Source: Virgisporangium aliadipatigenens (GTDB lineage: Bacteria > Actinomycetota > Actinomycetes > Mycobacteriales > Micromonosporaceae). Taken from it: 64,000 bases of DNA. The stretch's first letter is position 1. Each line of letters opens with the position of its first letter. Location: positions 1 through 64,000 of the forward strand of contig NZ_BOPF01000046.1 of NCBI RefSeq assembly GCF_016863615.1. The letters run 5' to 3'. The notes under the pieces are model-generated. The model had not been told where the DNA came from, did not search any database, and saw only the letters and a program-made list of their open reading frames with translations. Positions 54,342-63,297 of this stretch are shown here, piece after piece. A program made the position numbers and the translations under genes.

Positions 54342-55621
54342 CGCTGTTCTCCGACTTCCTGGAGTCGCGCGTCTCGCCGAATGACCCGACGGTGCCGTTG
54401 ACGGCCGACTCGCTGATGTCCTACGTCTACGGCGACGCCGCCGGCGATGCCGGGGTGGTGGTGACGCCGCAATCGTCGATGCGGATGTCGGCGGTATGGC
54501 GCTGCGTGGCAGTAACAGCGGGGGTGTCGTCGGCGCTGCCACTGCACGTCTACGCCGACGGGTCGAAGAAGCGGCTGAAGGAGCCGCTGCTGGCCGAACC
54601 GCACCCGGAGCTGACCCGCCTGGAGCTGTGGCGGCTGACGTACGTGCACCGGCTGCTGTGGGGCAACGGGTACCTGCAGAAGGTCCGCAACCGGGTGGGC
54701 CAGGTCGTCGAGCTGTGGCCGGTCCGGCCGTGGCGGGTCACACCGGGCCGGGTCAAGCCGCGCAGCAGCAACCCGTCGGGGAAGGTGTTCGCCGTCGTCG
54801 ACGACGAGGGCCGCACCCAGGACCTGACGAGCCGGGAGATCCTGCACCTGCCGCACCTGAGCATCGACGGCACCGAGGGGCTGTCGCCGATCGGCGCGGC
54901 GCGGCAGGCGGTCGGGCTCGCCCAGGCCGCCGAGGCGTCCGGGTCGCGGTTCTTCGGCCGCGGGGCGCAGCTGTCCGGGGTGCTGCAGGTCGAACAGCGA
55001 CTCACCAAGGACCAGGCCGAGGCGCTGCAGAACCGGTGGGAGGCCCGGCACTCGGGCACCGGCAACGCCCACAAGATCGCCGTCCTGGACTCCAACGCCA
55101 AGTTCGCGCCGATCACCATGCCGCTGCGCGACGCGCAGTTCCTGGAGACGCGGCAGTTCCAGGTGCCGGAGATCGCCCGGTTCTTCGGCGTGCCGCTGTT
55201 CCTGCTGTTCGAGACGGCCAAGAGCACCAGCTGGGGCACGGGCCTGGAGCAGCAGGCGCAGGGCTGGGTCGTGTTCGACCTGCAGCCGACGTGGTTGGCG
55301 CCGACGGAGCAGCGGATCTCGAAGGAGCTGCTCATCCCGGGCCGGGAGGCTCGGTACAACGTCGACGGTCTCCTGCGCGGCGACAGCGCGGCTCGGGCGG
55401 CGTTCTACAACGTCATGCGGCAGGTCGGCGCCTACTCGGCGAACGACATCCGCGACCGGGAGAACCTGCCGCCGGTCGAGGGCGGCGAGGTCTACCTGCA
55501 GCCGATGAACATGGTGCCGCTCGGCACCGAACCCCCAGCCGATCCGGAGCCGGCCGAGCCGCCGGTCGACGACGAGCCCGACGACCAGGACGACGAGGAG
55601 GACGGCGACGATGACGACTGA
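54338..55621 (+). CDS. HK97-type portal protein
   Basis: The portal forms the dodecameric ring at the DNA entry vertex. The 427-residue protein starts at GTG 54338. Family features are MRMSAVWRCVAVTAGVSSAL, LLWGNGYLQKVRNR, LSPIGAARQAVGLAQAAEAS and QVPEIARFFGVPLFLLFE. The end is very acidic (EPDDQDDEEDGDDDD). The last 11 bases overlap the protease gene. Confidence 0.93.
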   Translation: MTLFSDFLESRVSPNDPTVPLTADSLMSYVYGDAAGDAGVVVTPQSSMRMSAVWRCVAVTAGVSSALPLHVYADGSKKRLKEPLLAEPHPELTRLELWRLTYVHRLLWGNGYLQKVRNRVGQVVELWPVRPWRVTPGRVKPRSSNPSGKVFAVVDDEGRTQDLTSREILHLPHLSIDGTEGLSPIGAARQAVGLAQAAEASGSRFFGRGAQLSGVLQVEQRLTKDQAEALQNRWEARHSGTGNAHKIAVLDSNAKFAPITMPLRDAQFLETRQFQVPEIARFFGVPLFLLFETAKSTSWGTGLEQQAQGWVVFDLQPTWLAPTEQRISKELLIPGREARYNVDGLLRGDSAARAAFYNVMRQVGAYSANDIRDRENLPPVEGGEVYLQPMNMVPLGTEPPADPEPAEPPVDDEPDDQDDEEDGDDDD

Positions 55622-56360
55622 GGAACGCCGCGACCTCTCCCTCGCGGCCGCCGGGCTGCAGCTGCGGGCCGCCGGCGACGAAGCGGAGCAGCGGTTCTAC
55701 GGGACCGCGATGCTGTACGGCACCCGCGCGGCGATCGGCAACCCGAAGTCGTGGGGCTTCTTCGAGGAGTTCGCCCCCGGCGCCGCGGCGCGCAGCCTCG
55801 CCGAGTTCGACCAGCGGATGTTGATCGACCACGACACGTACTACCTGGTGTCGCGGGTGTCCGCCGGCGACCTCACCCTCACCGACACCGCCCGGGGCGT
55901 CGAGGTCGACTCCGCCCTCGACGACGAGCTGTCCTACGTGCGGGACTTCCGGCGCAACGTCGAGAAGCGGCGCATCACCGGCATGTCGATCGGCTTCTGG
56001 GTCCGCGAGGCCCGCTGGGAAGAGATCGAGGTCGAGGAGCCCCGTCCAGACGGCAAGATCGAGGTCTACACCGCCGACCTGCGGGTCATCTCCGACATCG
56101 ACCTCATGGAGGTCTCCGGAGTTACCTTCCCCGCGTACGTCGACACCGACGCCGACGTGCGCGCACAGGTCGGTCCGGCGCTGGTCGCCCGCGGCGACCG
56201 GGCCGCGATCCTGCGCCGCGCCGAACACCGGCCGGAGCTTCGGGAGCTGCTCAAGCATCTCGACGCCGGCGCCGGCCCGGCAGCCACCGTGCGGGCCCGG
56301 CAGCCCGTCGCCGAACGCCAGCAGGCACTCGCCGCCCGCTGGAACCTTCCCGCGGCCTGA
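55611..56360 (+). CDS. HK97-type prohead protease
   Basis: The serine protease that matures the capsid has 249 residues from ATG 55611. The family pattern is FYGTAMLYGTRAA, a metal/acid site near RMLIDHDTYYLV, SIGFWVREARWEE and DLMEVSGVTFPAY with the catalytic Ser. It follows the portal gene and precedes the capsid gene, as in HK97. Confidence 0.92.
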   Translation: MTTEERRDLSLAAAGLQLRAAGDEAEQRFYGTAMLYGTRAAIGNPKSWGFFEEFAPGAAARSLAEFDQRMLIDHDTYYLVSRVSAGDLTLTDTARGVEVDSALDDELSYVRDFRRNVEKRRITGMSIGFWVREARWEEIEVEEPRPDGKIEVYTADLRVISDIDLMEVSGVTFPAYVDTDADVRAQVGPALVARGDRAAILRRAEHRPELRELLKHLDAGAGPAATVRARQPVAERQQALAARWNLPAA

Positions 56361-56403
56361 ACCGGCCGCACTACGTCTCCCGCCGCTCGGGCGGGCCACA
56401 CCC

Positions 56404-57660
56404 ATGAAGAGGAGCACCATCGTGAGCGCAACCTTGCTCGCCCGGGCCGTCGAGCGTCAGCAGAAGATTTGGGCCCGGATGCAGGAGATCTCCGGCCGCG
56501 CCGACGCCGAGGGTCGAGACCTGAGCGCCGAGGAGCGGTCCAACTGGGACGCCGCAGAGGCCGAACTGAACGAGGCCGGCGCCGACGTCGAGCGGTTCCA
56601 GCGCTCCCAGGCGCGCAACGAGCCCGACCGCCGCGGCCTGGTCGACACCGGCAGCGGCGGCGACGACGTTCAGGACGACGAGGCCGGCGCCGCCTACCAG
56701 CGCGCGTTCGGCAACTACCTCCGGCGCGGCATGGGCCGGCTCTCGCCCGAGGAGCGGGAGCTGATGGAGGCCCGGTTCGTCGAGAACCGCGACCAGTCCA
56801 CCCAGGCCGACGCAGCCGGCGGCTACCTGGTGCCGGACGGCTTCCGGAACAAGATGGTCGAGACGATCAAGGCGTACGGCGGGATCGCCTCCGTCGTCGA
56901 GACGATCACCACCGACAGCGGCAACGACCTGCCGTGGGTCGGCAACGACGACACCGGCAACGAGGGCGAGATCATCGGCGAGAACACCGCCGTGGGCAAC
57001 CAGGACTTCGTGTTCACCGGCCGCAAGCTCAAGGCCCACATCTTCTCGTCGAAGATGGTCAAGGTCCCGCTGACCCTGCTCCAGGACTCCGTGTTCGACC
57101 TGGAGTCGTGGATCCCCGGCAAGCTCGGCGAGCGGATCGGCCGCCGCGCGGCCCGGGCGTGGATCACCGGCACCGGCGTCGACGAGCCGCAGGGCATCGT
57201 CACCGGCGCCGTCACCGGCAAGACCGGCGCGAACGGCCAGACGACCACCGTCATCTACGACGACCTCGTCGACCTGGAGCACTCCATCGACCCGGGCTAC
57301 CGCGGCCGGGCCCGGTTCGCGCTGCACGACAGCACCCTCGCCGTGGTCCGCAAGCTCAAGGACGGCGAGGGCCGGCCGCTGTGGGTGCCGACCCCGACGA
57401 CCGGGTTCGTCAACACGATCAACGGCTACCCGTACACGATCGACAACTCGATGCCGACGCCGGCCGCGTCCGCGAAGACGATCGGATTCGGCGACTTCCG
57501 GTCCCACTACGTCATCCGCCAGGTCAAGGGCGTCTCGACGATGCGCCTCGCCGAGCGGTACGCCGAGTACCTCCAGGTCGCGTTCTTCGGGTGGGCGCGG
57601 ATGGACGGCATGATCCAGGACCCGGCGGCGGTCAAGTTCTACAGCCACTCCGCGAGCTGA
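56404..57660 (+). CDS. HK97-type major capsid protein
   Basis: The 418-residue protein starts at ATG 56404. The first about 100 residues form the coiled-coil scaffold (delta domain), rich in Glu/Ala/Arg. The mature fold begins near AAGGYLVPDGFRNKMVETIK. A-domain and P-domain markers are LPWVGNDDTGNEGEIIGENT, RRAARAWITGTGVDEPQGIV and GYPYTIDNSMPTPAAS. The length and layout are typical. Confidence 0.95.
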   Translation: MKRSTIVSATLLARAVERQQKIWARMQEISGRADAEGRDLSAEERSNWDAAEAELNEAGADVERFQRSQARNEPDRRGLVDTGSGGDDVQDDEAGAAYQRAFGNYLRRGMGRLSPEERELMEARFVENRDQSTQADAAGGYLVPDGFRNKMVETIKAYGGIASVVETITTDSGNDLPWVGNDDTGNEGEIIGENTAVGNQDFVFTGRKLKAHIFSSKMVKVPLTLLQDSVFDLESWIPGKLGERIGRRAARAWITGTGVDEPQGIVTGAVTGKTGANGQTTTVIYDDLVDLEHSIDPGYRGRARFALHDSTLAVVRKLKDGEGRPLWVPTPTTGFVNTINGYPYTIDNSMPTPAASAKTIGFGDFRSHYVIRQVKGVSTMRLAERYAEYLQVAFFGWARMDGMIQDPAAVKFYSHSAS

Positions 57661-57703
57661 CCCGGCCAGCAGCGACCGCTACGAATCGAAGGAGAACACG
57701 CAC

Positions 57704-58105
57704 ATGCGTGACAGCTACGCGAACCTGCTGCCGGTGACCTCGATCAACCCGGCCGCCCGCACGGCGACGATCAACGGCTCCACCGTCGACCGGTACGCCT
57801 CCGGCGCGATGTACCAGGACGCCCTGATCATCGTGCACACCGGGACCATCACCGACGGAACCCACACGATCACCGTCGAGGAGTCCGACGACAACTCGGC
57901 GTGGGCGACCGCGACCAGCCTCGTCGGGACCGCCCCGGTCATCGACAACACCGGCGACAACAACAAGTGCTTCGCCGTGCGGTACACGGGCATGAAGCGC
58001 TACGTCCGGGTCCGCTCGGCCGTGGCCGGCGCGACCACCGGTGGCGTGTACGGCGCCACCGTGCTGCTGTCGGACCCGCGGGTGATGCCCGCCGTCCAGG
58101 CATGA
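57704..58105 (+). CDS. Head-associated protein, possible decoration protein
   Basis: The 133-residue protein starts at ATG 57704 behind GAAGGAG. It is nearly all beta strand (ALIIVHTGTITDGTHTITVE, CFAVRYTGMKRYVRVRSAVA). Its place after capsid suits a decoration or stabilising protein, but I see no named family. Confidence 0.6.
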   Translation: MRDSYANLLPVTSINPAARTATINGSTVDRYASGAMYQDALIIVHTGTITDGTHTITVEESDDNSAWATATSLVGTAPVIDNTGDNNKCFAVRYTGMKRYVRVRSAVAGATTGGVYGATVLLSDPRVMPAVQA

Positions 58106-58428
58106 CCCGCGGCACCACACAGGTCCGGATCCTCGTGTCGGTCGCCGGACCGGACTTCTCGTGGATCCCCGGCCAGATGGTCGACCTGCCGATCGACGAG
58201 GCCGCGAAGTGGGCCGACGGAGTCCGCGGCGAGTACGTCAACATGCCGGCGCCGCCGGCGGACGAGCCGCCAGCTGGCGACGGACCGGTCGACGAGGCGC
58301 CGCCCGTCGACGAGGACCCGGCCGCCACCACCGCGGACGCCCCGCCGGCCGGTGACGACCAGCCCGACCGCGAGCCCCCGGCCAAGACGGCTCCGGCGCC
58401 CGCCCGGGCCCGGCGAGGCCGGAAGTAG
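58102..58428 (+). CDS. Head/connector-region protein with an acidic Pro-rich tail
   Basis: The 108-residue protein starts at ATG 58102, overlapping the previous stop. A short folded start (VRILVSVAGPDFSWIPGQMV) is followed by about 55 disordered acidic/Pro residues and a basic end (RARRGRK). Similar short proteins occur after capsid genes in actinophages. Confidence 0.6.
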   Translation: MTRGTTQVRILVSVAGPDFSWIPGQMVDLPIDEAAKWADGVRGEYVNMPAPPADEPPAGDGPVDEAPPVDEDPAATTADAPPAGDDQPDREPPAKTAPAPARARRGRK

Positions 58429-58430
58429 CA

Positions 58431-58462
58431 AGCGCCGGCCGCCCGGGGAACCGGCTGGCGCT
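58431..58462 (+). terminator. Hairpin between head genes
   Basis: An 11-base-pair stem (58431-58441 with 58452-58462) has one G/T wobble and a ten-base loop. No T-run follows. It may attenuate transcription after the capsid region or stabilise the upstream mRNA. Confidence 0.45.
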
Positions 58463-58571
58463 GTTCCTGCCCGTGCCGCTGACCTCCCGGGCCGGGCGGG
58501 GACACCCGGGGTCGCCACGATTCGCGGCGTGGCGGCCCCACCCCACATCGACCACACGACCAGGAGCCGAG

Positions 58572-58856
58572 ATGGCCGACTTCAAGAGCGTGCTCAAGCT
58601 GCGACGCGCAGCCGACGGCAGCACCAGAATCCAGGGCGAGCCGCCCGAGCGGCACGTCTTCCCGGCCAGCTTCCTGCAGCGGGAACTGGGCCAGCTCGTC
58701 GAGGTGATGGTGCGGGTGCGCACCGACGCCGTCGACGTCGAGTACCGCATGGACGAGTTCGAGACCAACGACGACGGGTCGCCGAACCTGACCGGCTGGG
58801 TCTGCACCCGCGCCGACCAGGCCAACGCGCCGGAGACCGAGGCCGACCGTGGCTGA
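58572..58856 (+). CDS. Small phage structural-region protein, 94 residues
   Basis: It starts at ATG 58572 after a CAGGAG site. A mostly beta protein reads HVFPASFLQRELGQLVEVMV and VEYRMDEFETNDDGSPNLTG. It overlaps the next gene by eight bases. The function is unknown. Confidence 0.6.
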   Translation: MADFKSVLKLRRAADGSTRIQGEPPERHVFPASFLQRELGQLVEVMVRVRTDAVDVEYRMDEFETNDDGSPNLTGWVCTRADQANAPETEADRG

Positions 58857-59286
58857 CTTCGTCTTCAACATCGCCAAGGGCATGACCTCCTACTACGGCG
58901 GTCTCCCCGCGACGAACGACGCGTTCGTCGTGATCCCGATCGAGGCGTCGGGCGTCGAGGCCGACTCGGTCCTCCGCGACTACGACAACGTCTCGGTGCT
59001 CCTGGCGGCCGCCACCAACGAGCAGACCACGATGGGCAGGAAGACGATCACGTCGGTGACGGTGACGGTCGACGACACCAACGACCGGGTCGCGATCGAC
59101 ACGGCCGACGTCACCTGGACCGGCGCGACCGGCAACGCGATCAGCGACCTGCTGCTGGCGTACGACGGTGACACCACCGGCGGCACCGACGCGAACCTGG
59201 TGCCGATGTCCTGGCACGACTTCTCGATCACACCCGACGGGTCCGACGTGACCGCCACGGTGACCGACTGGATCCGTTCCAGCTAG
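58849..59286 (+). CDS. Phage structural-region protein, 145 residues
   Basis: It starts at GTG 58849. The start FNIAKGMTSYYGGLPATNDA and the strands ADSVLRDYDNVSVLLAAATN, TSVTVTVDDTNDRVAIDTAD and DFSITPDGSDVTATVTDW resemble small phage head or tail proteins of actinophages. I recognise no named family. Confidence 0.65.
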   Translation: MADFVFNIAKGMTSYYGGLPATNDAFVVIPIEASGVEADSVLRDYDNVSVLLAAATNEQTTMGRKTITSVTVTVDDTNDRVAIDTADVTWTGATGNAISDLLLAYDGDTTGGTDANLVPMSWHDFSITPDGSDVTATVTDWIRSS

Positions 59287-59302
59287 CGCGTAGGGGGCGG
59301 CC

Positions 59303-61972
59303 GTGGTCACCCGGTTCTACCTGACCAACGGAGCCGCCCCCTACACGCCGACCACCAAGCGCGGCGCGTGGGACAACGCGGCCGCCACCCTCGCGCAGTA
59401 CCTCGGCCCCCGCCCCGCCGGGGCGGCCGCAACCGCGGCCCCCGCAGTCGGGTCGACGACGGCCAACTGGGACGTGCTCGTCGGCCGCTGGATCAGCGAT
59501 CCGGCCGTGGCGGCGGGCACCCTGAACGGCAGCCTGTCGTGGATCATCGGCGTGCTGGAGAGCAACGCCGCGGCGAACGCGTTCTTCCACATCCACGTCT
59601 ACGTGACCACCGGCGACAGCGACACCGTGCGCGGCACCGCGCTCACCGACTCCATCGGCGCCACCGAGTTCACCACCACTGGCACCGGCCGCGGCGAGGG
59701 CGCCAAGACCCTCACCTCGGTCAGCGTCCAGGCCGGTGACCGCCTGGTCGTCGAGGTCGGCTACCGCGCCACCTCGGACACCACCGCCCGCACCGCCACG
59801 TTCCACTACGGCAACACCGGCACGACCGACCTCGCACAGGGCGGAACCGGCGTCACCACCGCGCCCGGCTACATCGAGCTGTCCGCCGGCGACGGCATCT
59901 GGAGCGCACTCACCAGCAGCGTCGTCGAGACCTTCTCCGGCGGTGCCCTGACCGACCCGCCCTGGGGCGGCACGTACGGCGGCGCCGACGTCGACACCGG
60001 CCGCGGCCGGATTCCCTGCGCGCACACGGGCGGCGTGCAGGACTACGCCGGCATCCAGACCGAGAACGTCTACCGGTTCGACGATGTGTACTGCAAGCTC
60101 TTCCCGGCGGCCGCCGCCGGCGCGACCGGCGAGTGCTTCTCCGCGCTCGGTCTGCGCGACGAGGCCGTACTCGGGACGAGCCTGCACATCCGCGTCGACA
60201 CCGTCGCGAACACGATCCGCTTCGAGAACAACGTCTCGTACTTCGACGGCTCCGCGGTCTCGCTCACCTACGACGCCACGAACCACGCCTGGGTACGGCT
60301 GATCCGGTCCGGTACCAACGTCCTGTTCCAGACCTCGGCGAACGGCACGACCTGGACGACGCGACGCACCCTGGCGACACCGTCCTGGGTGAACTACGGC
60401 GGCCTGACCTTCCTCATGGAGTCGGCCCGCGACGGCGGCACGAACAACTACACGTACGTCGACCAGGTCAACACCACCGCATCGTCGATCAACCAGGCCG
60501 TCAACCCGGCAACCGAGACCAGCACCGCGCAGGCGGTCGGCCGGCTCAAGACCCGCGCCGCCGGCGTCGCGGGAGAGACGACCACCGCGCAGCAGCTCGG
60601 CCGTACCAAGACCCGGGCCGTCGCGGTCGCCGGCGAAGCCAGCGCGGCGCAGCCGCTGGGCCGGGCCAAGACCCGCGCCGTCGGCGTCACAGGCGAGACG
60701 GCCGCGGCGCAACTGCTCGGCCGGGCCAAGCGGCGCCCGGCCGGTGTCGCCCAGGTCGCCGAGGCCGCGCAGCCCATCGCGGCGTCGCAGGCCGACGTCG
60801 TCCCGGTCACGCCGGCCGCCGACACGGCGGCGGCGCAGCCGATCGGGCGGCGGAAGTCGCGCACGCTCGGCGTCGCGGTCGACACCGGCGCGGCCCAGCA
60901 GCTCGGCCGGCGCAAGACGCGAGCGCCAGCGGCCGCCACCGAGACGAGCGCGGCGCAGCTGCTCGGCCGGACCAAACGACGCGCCGCCGGCGTCGTCGGC
61001 GACACGGCCTCGGCGCAGCCGCTCTCGAGGCGGAAGACCCGAGCGGTCTCCCCGGCCGCCGAGACGAGCACCGCCCAGCCGTTCGCTCGAGTAAAAGCCC
61101 GCGCGGTCGGACCGGCGGTCGAGACGTCGACGGCCCGGCCGCTCGGCGTGGTCGGCTCGATCGTCCAACCGGTCGCCCCTGCCACGGACACCAGCACCGC
61201 GCAGCTGCTCGCACGGCGGAAGGCCCGAGCGGTCGCAATCGCCGGCGAGAGCAGCACCGCAGTGCCGGTGGCCCGGGCGAAGCAGCGCAGCGTCGCCCCA
61301 GGGTCGTCGGTGTGCGCCGCGCAGCCGATCGGGCGGGGGAAGCGGCTGCTGCTCGGCGCTGCGGGAACCGCCGACGGTGCCCGGCCTCTGGGCCGGGGCA
61401 AGTCCCGCGCGATCGGAGCCGCCGCAGAGTCCGCGCTCGCCCGGCTTCTGGGCCGGGGCAAGACCGCCGGCATCGCCCCGGCCGGGGACGTCACCGCCGC
61501 GGTGGCTCTGCAGGCGGCGAAGAAGCGCGTGGTGGGCACGGCCGGCGAATCCGCCGCCGGGCGTCCGATCAGCCGGGTGGTTACCCGCACGGTAGGCGTC
61601 GCCGGCGAGTCGGTGCTCGCCGGGACGCTCGGGCGCGTCAAACGCCGCGCGGTGGTGGCGGCGGAGGAGATCGTCACCGCGCGGCACGTGGCGGCCGGCA
61701 ACGCGTACCTGGTCGAAGCGGTGGCGGAGGCGGCGACAGCCGGTCCGCTCGGCACGGCCAAGGGCCGCTTGATCGGTGTGGTGACCGACCTTACGGCGGC
61801 CCGTTCGCTCGGCCGGGCGAAGACCAAGGCGGTGGCCGCCACGACCGTGACGACCATCGCGATGCCGATCCGGCAGCGGCGCAAAGCCACCGCCACCGCC
61901 GCCGTCACCGCCCGGCGCACGGCAACCGCCGCAGTCGGCGCGCGGTACACCGCCAGTTCGTCCGTGACCTGA
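59303..61972 (+). CDS. Large phage surface-like protein with a 22-unit tandem repeat
   Basis: The 889-residue protein starts at GTG 59303. Residues 1-200 form a beta domain (NGSLSWIIGVLESNAAANAF and LTSVSVQAGDRLVVEVGYRA). Residues about 205-395 look like a concanavalin-like fold (YAGIQTENVYRFDDVYCKLF and TYDATNHAWVRLIRSGTNVL). From 405 to 848 there are 22 tandem units of 20 residues (two of 22) with consensus ETSTAQPLGRxKTRAVGVAG. The end is basic and Ala/Thr-rich. The gene sits between head and connector genes. It may be a fibre or capsid-associated protein. Confidence 0.85.
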   Translation: MVTRFYLTNGAAPYTPTTKRGAWDNAAATLAQYLGPRPAGAAATAAPAVGSTTANWDVLVGRWISDPAVAAGTLNGSLSWIIGVLESNAAANAFFHIHVYVTTGDSDTVRGTALTDSIGATEFTTTGTGRGEGAKTLTSVSVQAGDRLVVEVGYRATSDTTARTATFHYGNTGTTDLAQGGTGVTTAPGYIELSAGDGIWSALTSSVVETFSGGALTDPPWGGTYGGADVDTGRGRIPCAHTGGVQDYAGIQTENVYRFDDVYCKLFPAAAAGATGECFSALGLRDEAVLGTSLHIRVDTVANTIRFENNVSYFDGSAVSLTYDATNHAWVRLIRSGTNVLFQTSANGTTWTTRRTLATPSWVNYGGLTFLMESARDGGTNNYTYVDQVNTTASSINQAVNPATETSTAQAVGRLKTRAAGVAGETTTAQQLGRTKTRAVAVAGEASAAQPLGRAKTRAVGVTGETAAAQLLGRAKRRPAGVAQVAEAAQPIAASQADVVPVTPAADTAAAQPIGRRKSRTLGVAVDTGAAQQLGRRKTRAPAAATETSAAQLLGRTKRRAAGVVGDTASAQPLSRRKTRAVSPAAETSTAQPFARVKARAVGPAVETSTARPLGVVGSIVQPVAPATDTSTAQLLARRKARAVAIAGESSTAVPVARAKQRSVAPGSSVCAAQPIGRGKRLLLGAAGTADGARPLGRGKSRAIGAAAESALARLLGRGKTAGIAPAGDVTAAVALQAAKKRVVGTAGESAAGRPISRVVTRTVGVAGESVLAGTLGRVKRRAVVAAEEIVTARHVAAGNAYLVEAVAEAATAGPLGTAKGRLIGVVTDLTAARSLGRAKTKAVAATTVTTIAMPIRQRRKATATAAVTARRTATAAVGARYTASSSVT
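60515..61846 (+). repeat. Coding tandem repeat, 22 units of about 60 bases
   Basis: Units begin E/D-T/S and carry GR-x-K-x-R in the middle. Units 5 and 11 have 22 residues, lack GRxK and end in VPVTPAA or QPVAPAT. The preface INQAVNPAT and a later NAYLVEAVAEA look similar to these, suggesting larger blocks. Divergence rises toward the 3' end. There are no spacers, so this is not a CRISPR array. Confidence 0.9.
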
Positions 61973-61987
61973 CAAAGGGGGGCCCCT

Positions 61988-62869
61988 GTGCCGGTGCTGT
62001 TCAAGGGCGACTCGGAGCTGGCCACCCTCTCGACGACGTTCCAGGTCGACGGGGAGCCCGCGGACCCCACGACGGTGATGCTGGTGGTCACCGACCCCAA
62101 CGGCGAGGTGACCACCTACAACTCCGGCCAGCTCACCAACCCCAGCACCGGCGTCTACAGCCGCGACGTCGCCTGCACCATCGAGGGGCTGTGGCAGTAC
62201 ATCTGGGTCGGCACCGGCGCGGCGGTGAAGACCCAGGCCGGCACGTGGTTCGTCACCGCCTCCGAGCTGCGCCGGCTGTATGTGCCGCTCGAAGAGCTGA
62301 AGCTGTCGCTGACCAGCAAGACCGACGCCCTCACCGGCCGGGACCCGCTGCTGCTGCGGGCGCTCACCGCCGCGTCGCGGGGCATCGACGCGTTCTGCGG
62401 ACAGCGGTTCTGGCGCGACGGGACAGCGTCGGCGCGGTCGTACCTGACCCGCAGCCGCACCGTGCAGGACAGCGGCGACGAGCTGCTGCTCATCGACCCG
62501 GTCGCCACCGCCACTGACCTGGCCGTCGAGGTCGGGACCGGCACGTCGTGGGCGCCGGTCGACGGCGGGCTGTTCGAGCTGTCGCCGGACAACGCGCTCG
62601 CCGACCAGCGGGCGGTGACCGGGCTGCTGCGCGTCGCGGGGCGCTGGTCGGGGAGCCGGCGGGTCCGGGTGACCGCCCGATGGGGCTGGCCGACGGTGCC
62701 GGACGAGGTGGTGCAGGCGACGCTGCTGCAGGCGACCCGCCTGTACCGGCGCAAGGACTCCCCGGAGGGCGTCCTCGGGTCGGCGGACTGGGGAGCGGTG
62801 CGTCTGGGCCGCATCGACCCGGACGTGAAGGAACTGACCGAGCACCTGCGACTGCCCGGGATCGGATGA
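61988..62869 (+). CDS. Head-tail connector (gp6-like) with an N-terminal Ig-like domain
   Basis: The 293-residue protein starts at GTG 61988. Residues 1-95 form an Ig-like domain (ATLSTTFQVDGEPADPTTVM; GLWQYIWVGTGAAVKTQAGT). The rest follows the gp6/gp15 connector plan: PLEELKLSLTSKTDALTGRD, LLRALTAASRGIDAFCGQRF, RVRVTARWGWPTVPDEVVQA and LLQATRLYRRKDSPEGVLGS. It should form a ring under the portal. The fused Ig-like part is unusual for this family as I know it. Confidence 0.85.
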   Translation: MPVLFKGDSELATLSTTFQVDGEPADPTTVMLVVTDPNGEVTTYNSGQLTNPSTGVYSRDVACTIEGLWQYIWVGTGAAVKTQAGTWFVTASELRRLYVPLEELKLSLTSKTDALTGRDPLLLRALTAASRGIDAFCGQRFWRDGTASARSYLTRSRTVQDSGDELLLIDPVATATDLAVEVGTGTSWAPVDGGLFELSPDNALADQRAVTGLLRVAGRWSGSRRVRVTARWGWPTVPDEVVQATLLQATRLYRRKDSPEGVLGSADWGAVRLGRIDPDVKELTEHLRLPGIG

Positions 62870-63294
62870 TCATGGAAATCTCTGCCGTCCGCAAGGGCCT
62901 GGCCGCCGTCGTCGCTGCCGCCATCCCCGAGCTGAACTGCTTCGGGTACGTGCCCAACAGCATCCCCGAGCCGGCATTCGTCGCCGGCGAGGTCGAGGTC
63001 GACTTCAACAAGGCGATGAACCGTGGCCTGGACCAGGTGAGCGTGCGATGCCGGGTGCTGGTCTCCCGGGCCGAGGACGAGGCCGGCCAGGCGCTGCTGG
63101 ATGCCTACCTGTCCGGCTCCGGTCCCGAGTCGATCCGCGCCGCGATCGAGGGCACGCCGGGCGTCTCGCAGACTCTCGGCGGGGTCTGCGACGACCTGGT
63201 CGTGGAACGCATCCGCGGCTACCGCATGTACACCGTCGCCGGCACCGAGTTCTACGGCGCCGAGTTCCTGGTCACCGTCATCGGGAAGGGCTGA
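62866..63294 (+). CDS. Head-tail joining / tail-completion protein
   Basis: The 142-residue protein starts at ATG 62866 (or 62872), overlapping the connector stop by four bases. The order VEVDFNKAMNRGLDQVSVRC, then VLVSRAEDEAGQALLDAYLS, and VERIRGYRMYTVAGTEFYGA fits tail-terminator or joining proteins of siphophages. The place between connector and major tail protein supports it. Confidence 0.7.
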   Translation: MIMEISAVRKGLAAVVAAAIPELNCFGYVPNSIPEPAFVAGEVEVDFNKAMNRGLDQVSVRCRVLVSRAEDEAGQALLDAYLSGSGPESIRAAIEGTPGVSQTLGGVCDDLVVERIRGYRMYTVAGTEFYGAEFLVTVIGKG

Positions 63295-63297
63295 TCC

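Noticed and set aside
60515-61846. A CRISPR-like array, because of the 60-base periodicity
   Set aside because: The units are contiguous coding repeats with no constant repeat and variable spacer structure, and no cas genes are near. The Cas4-like nuclease is a phage recombination enzyme.
59228-62845. A 1,205-codon minus-strand frame opposite the repeat-protein genes
   Set aside because: It is the mirror of high-GC plus-strand genes with clear starts and family motifs. Its protein is Arg/Gly/Val-rich without domains.
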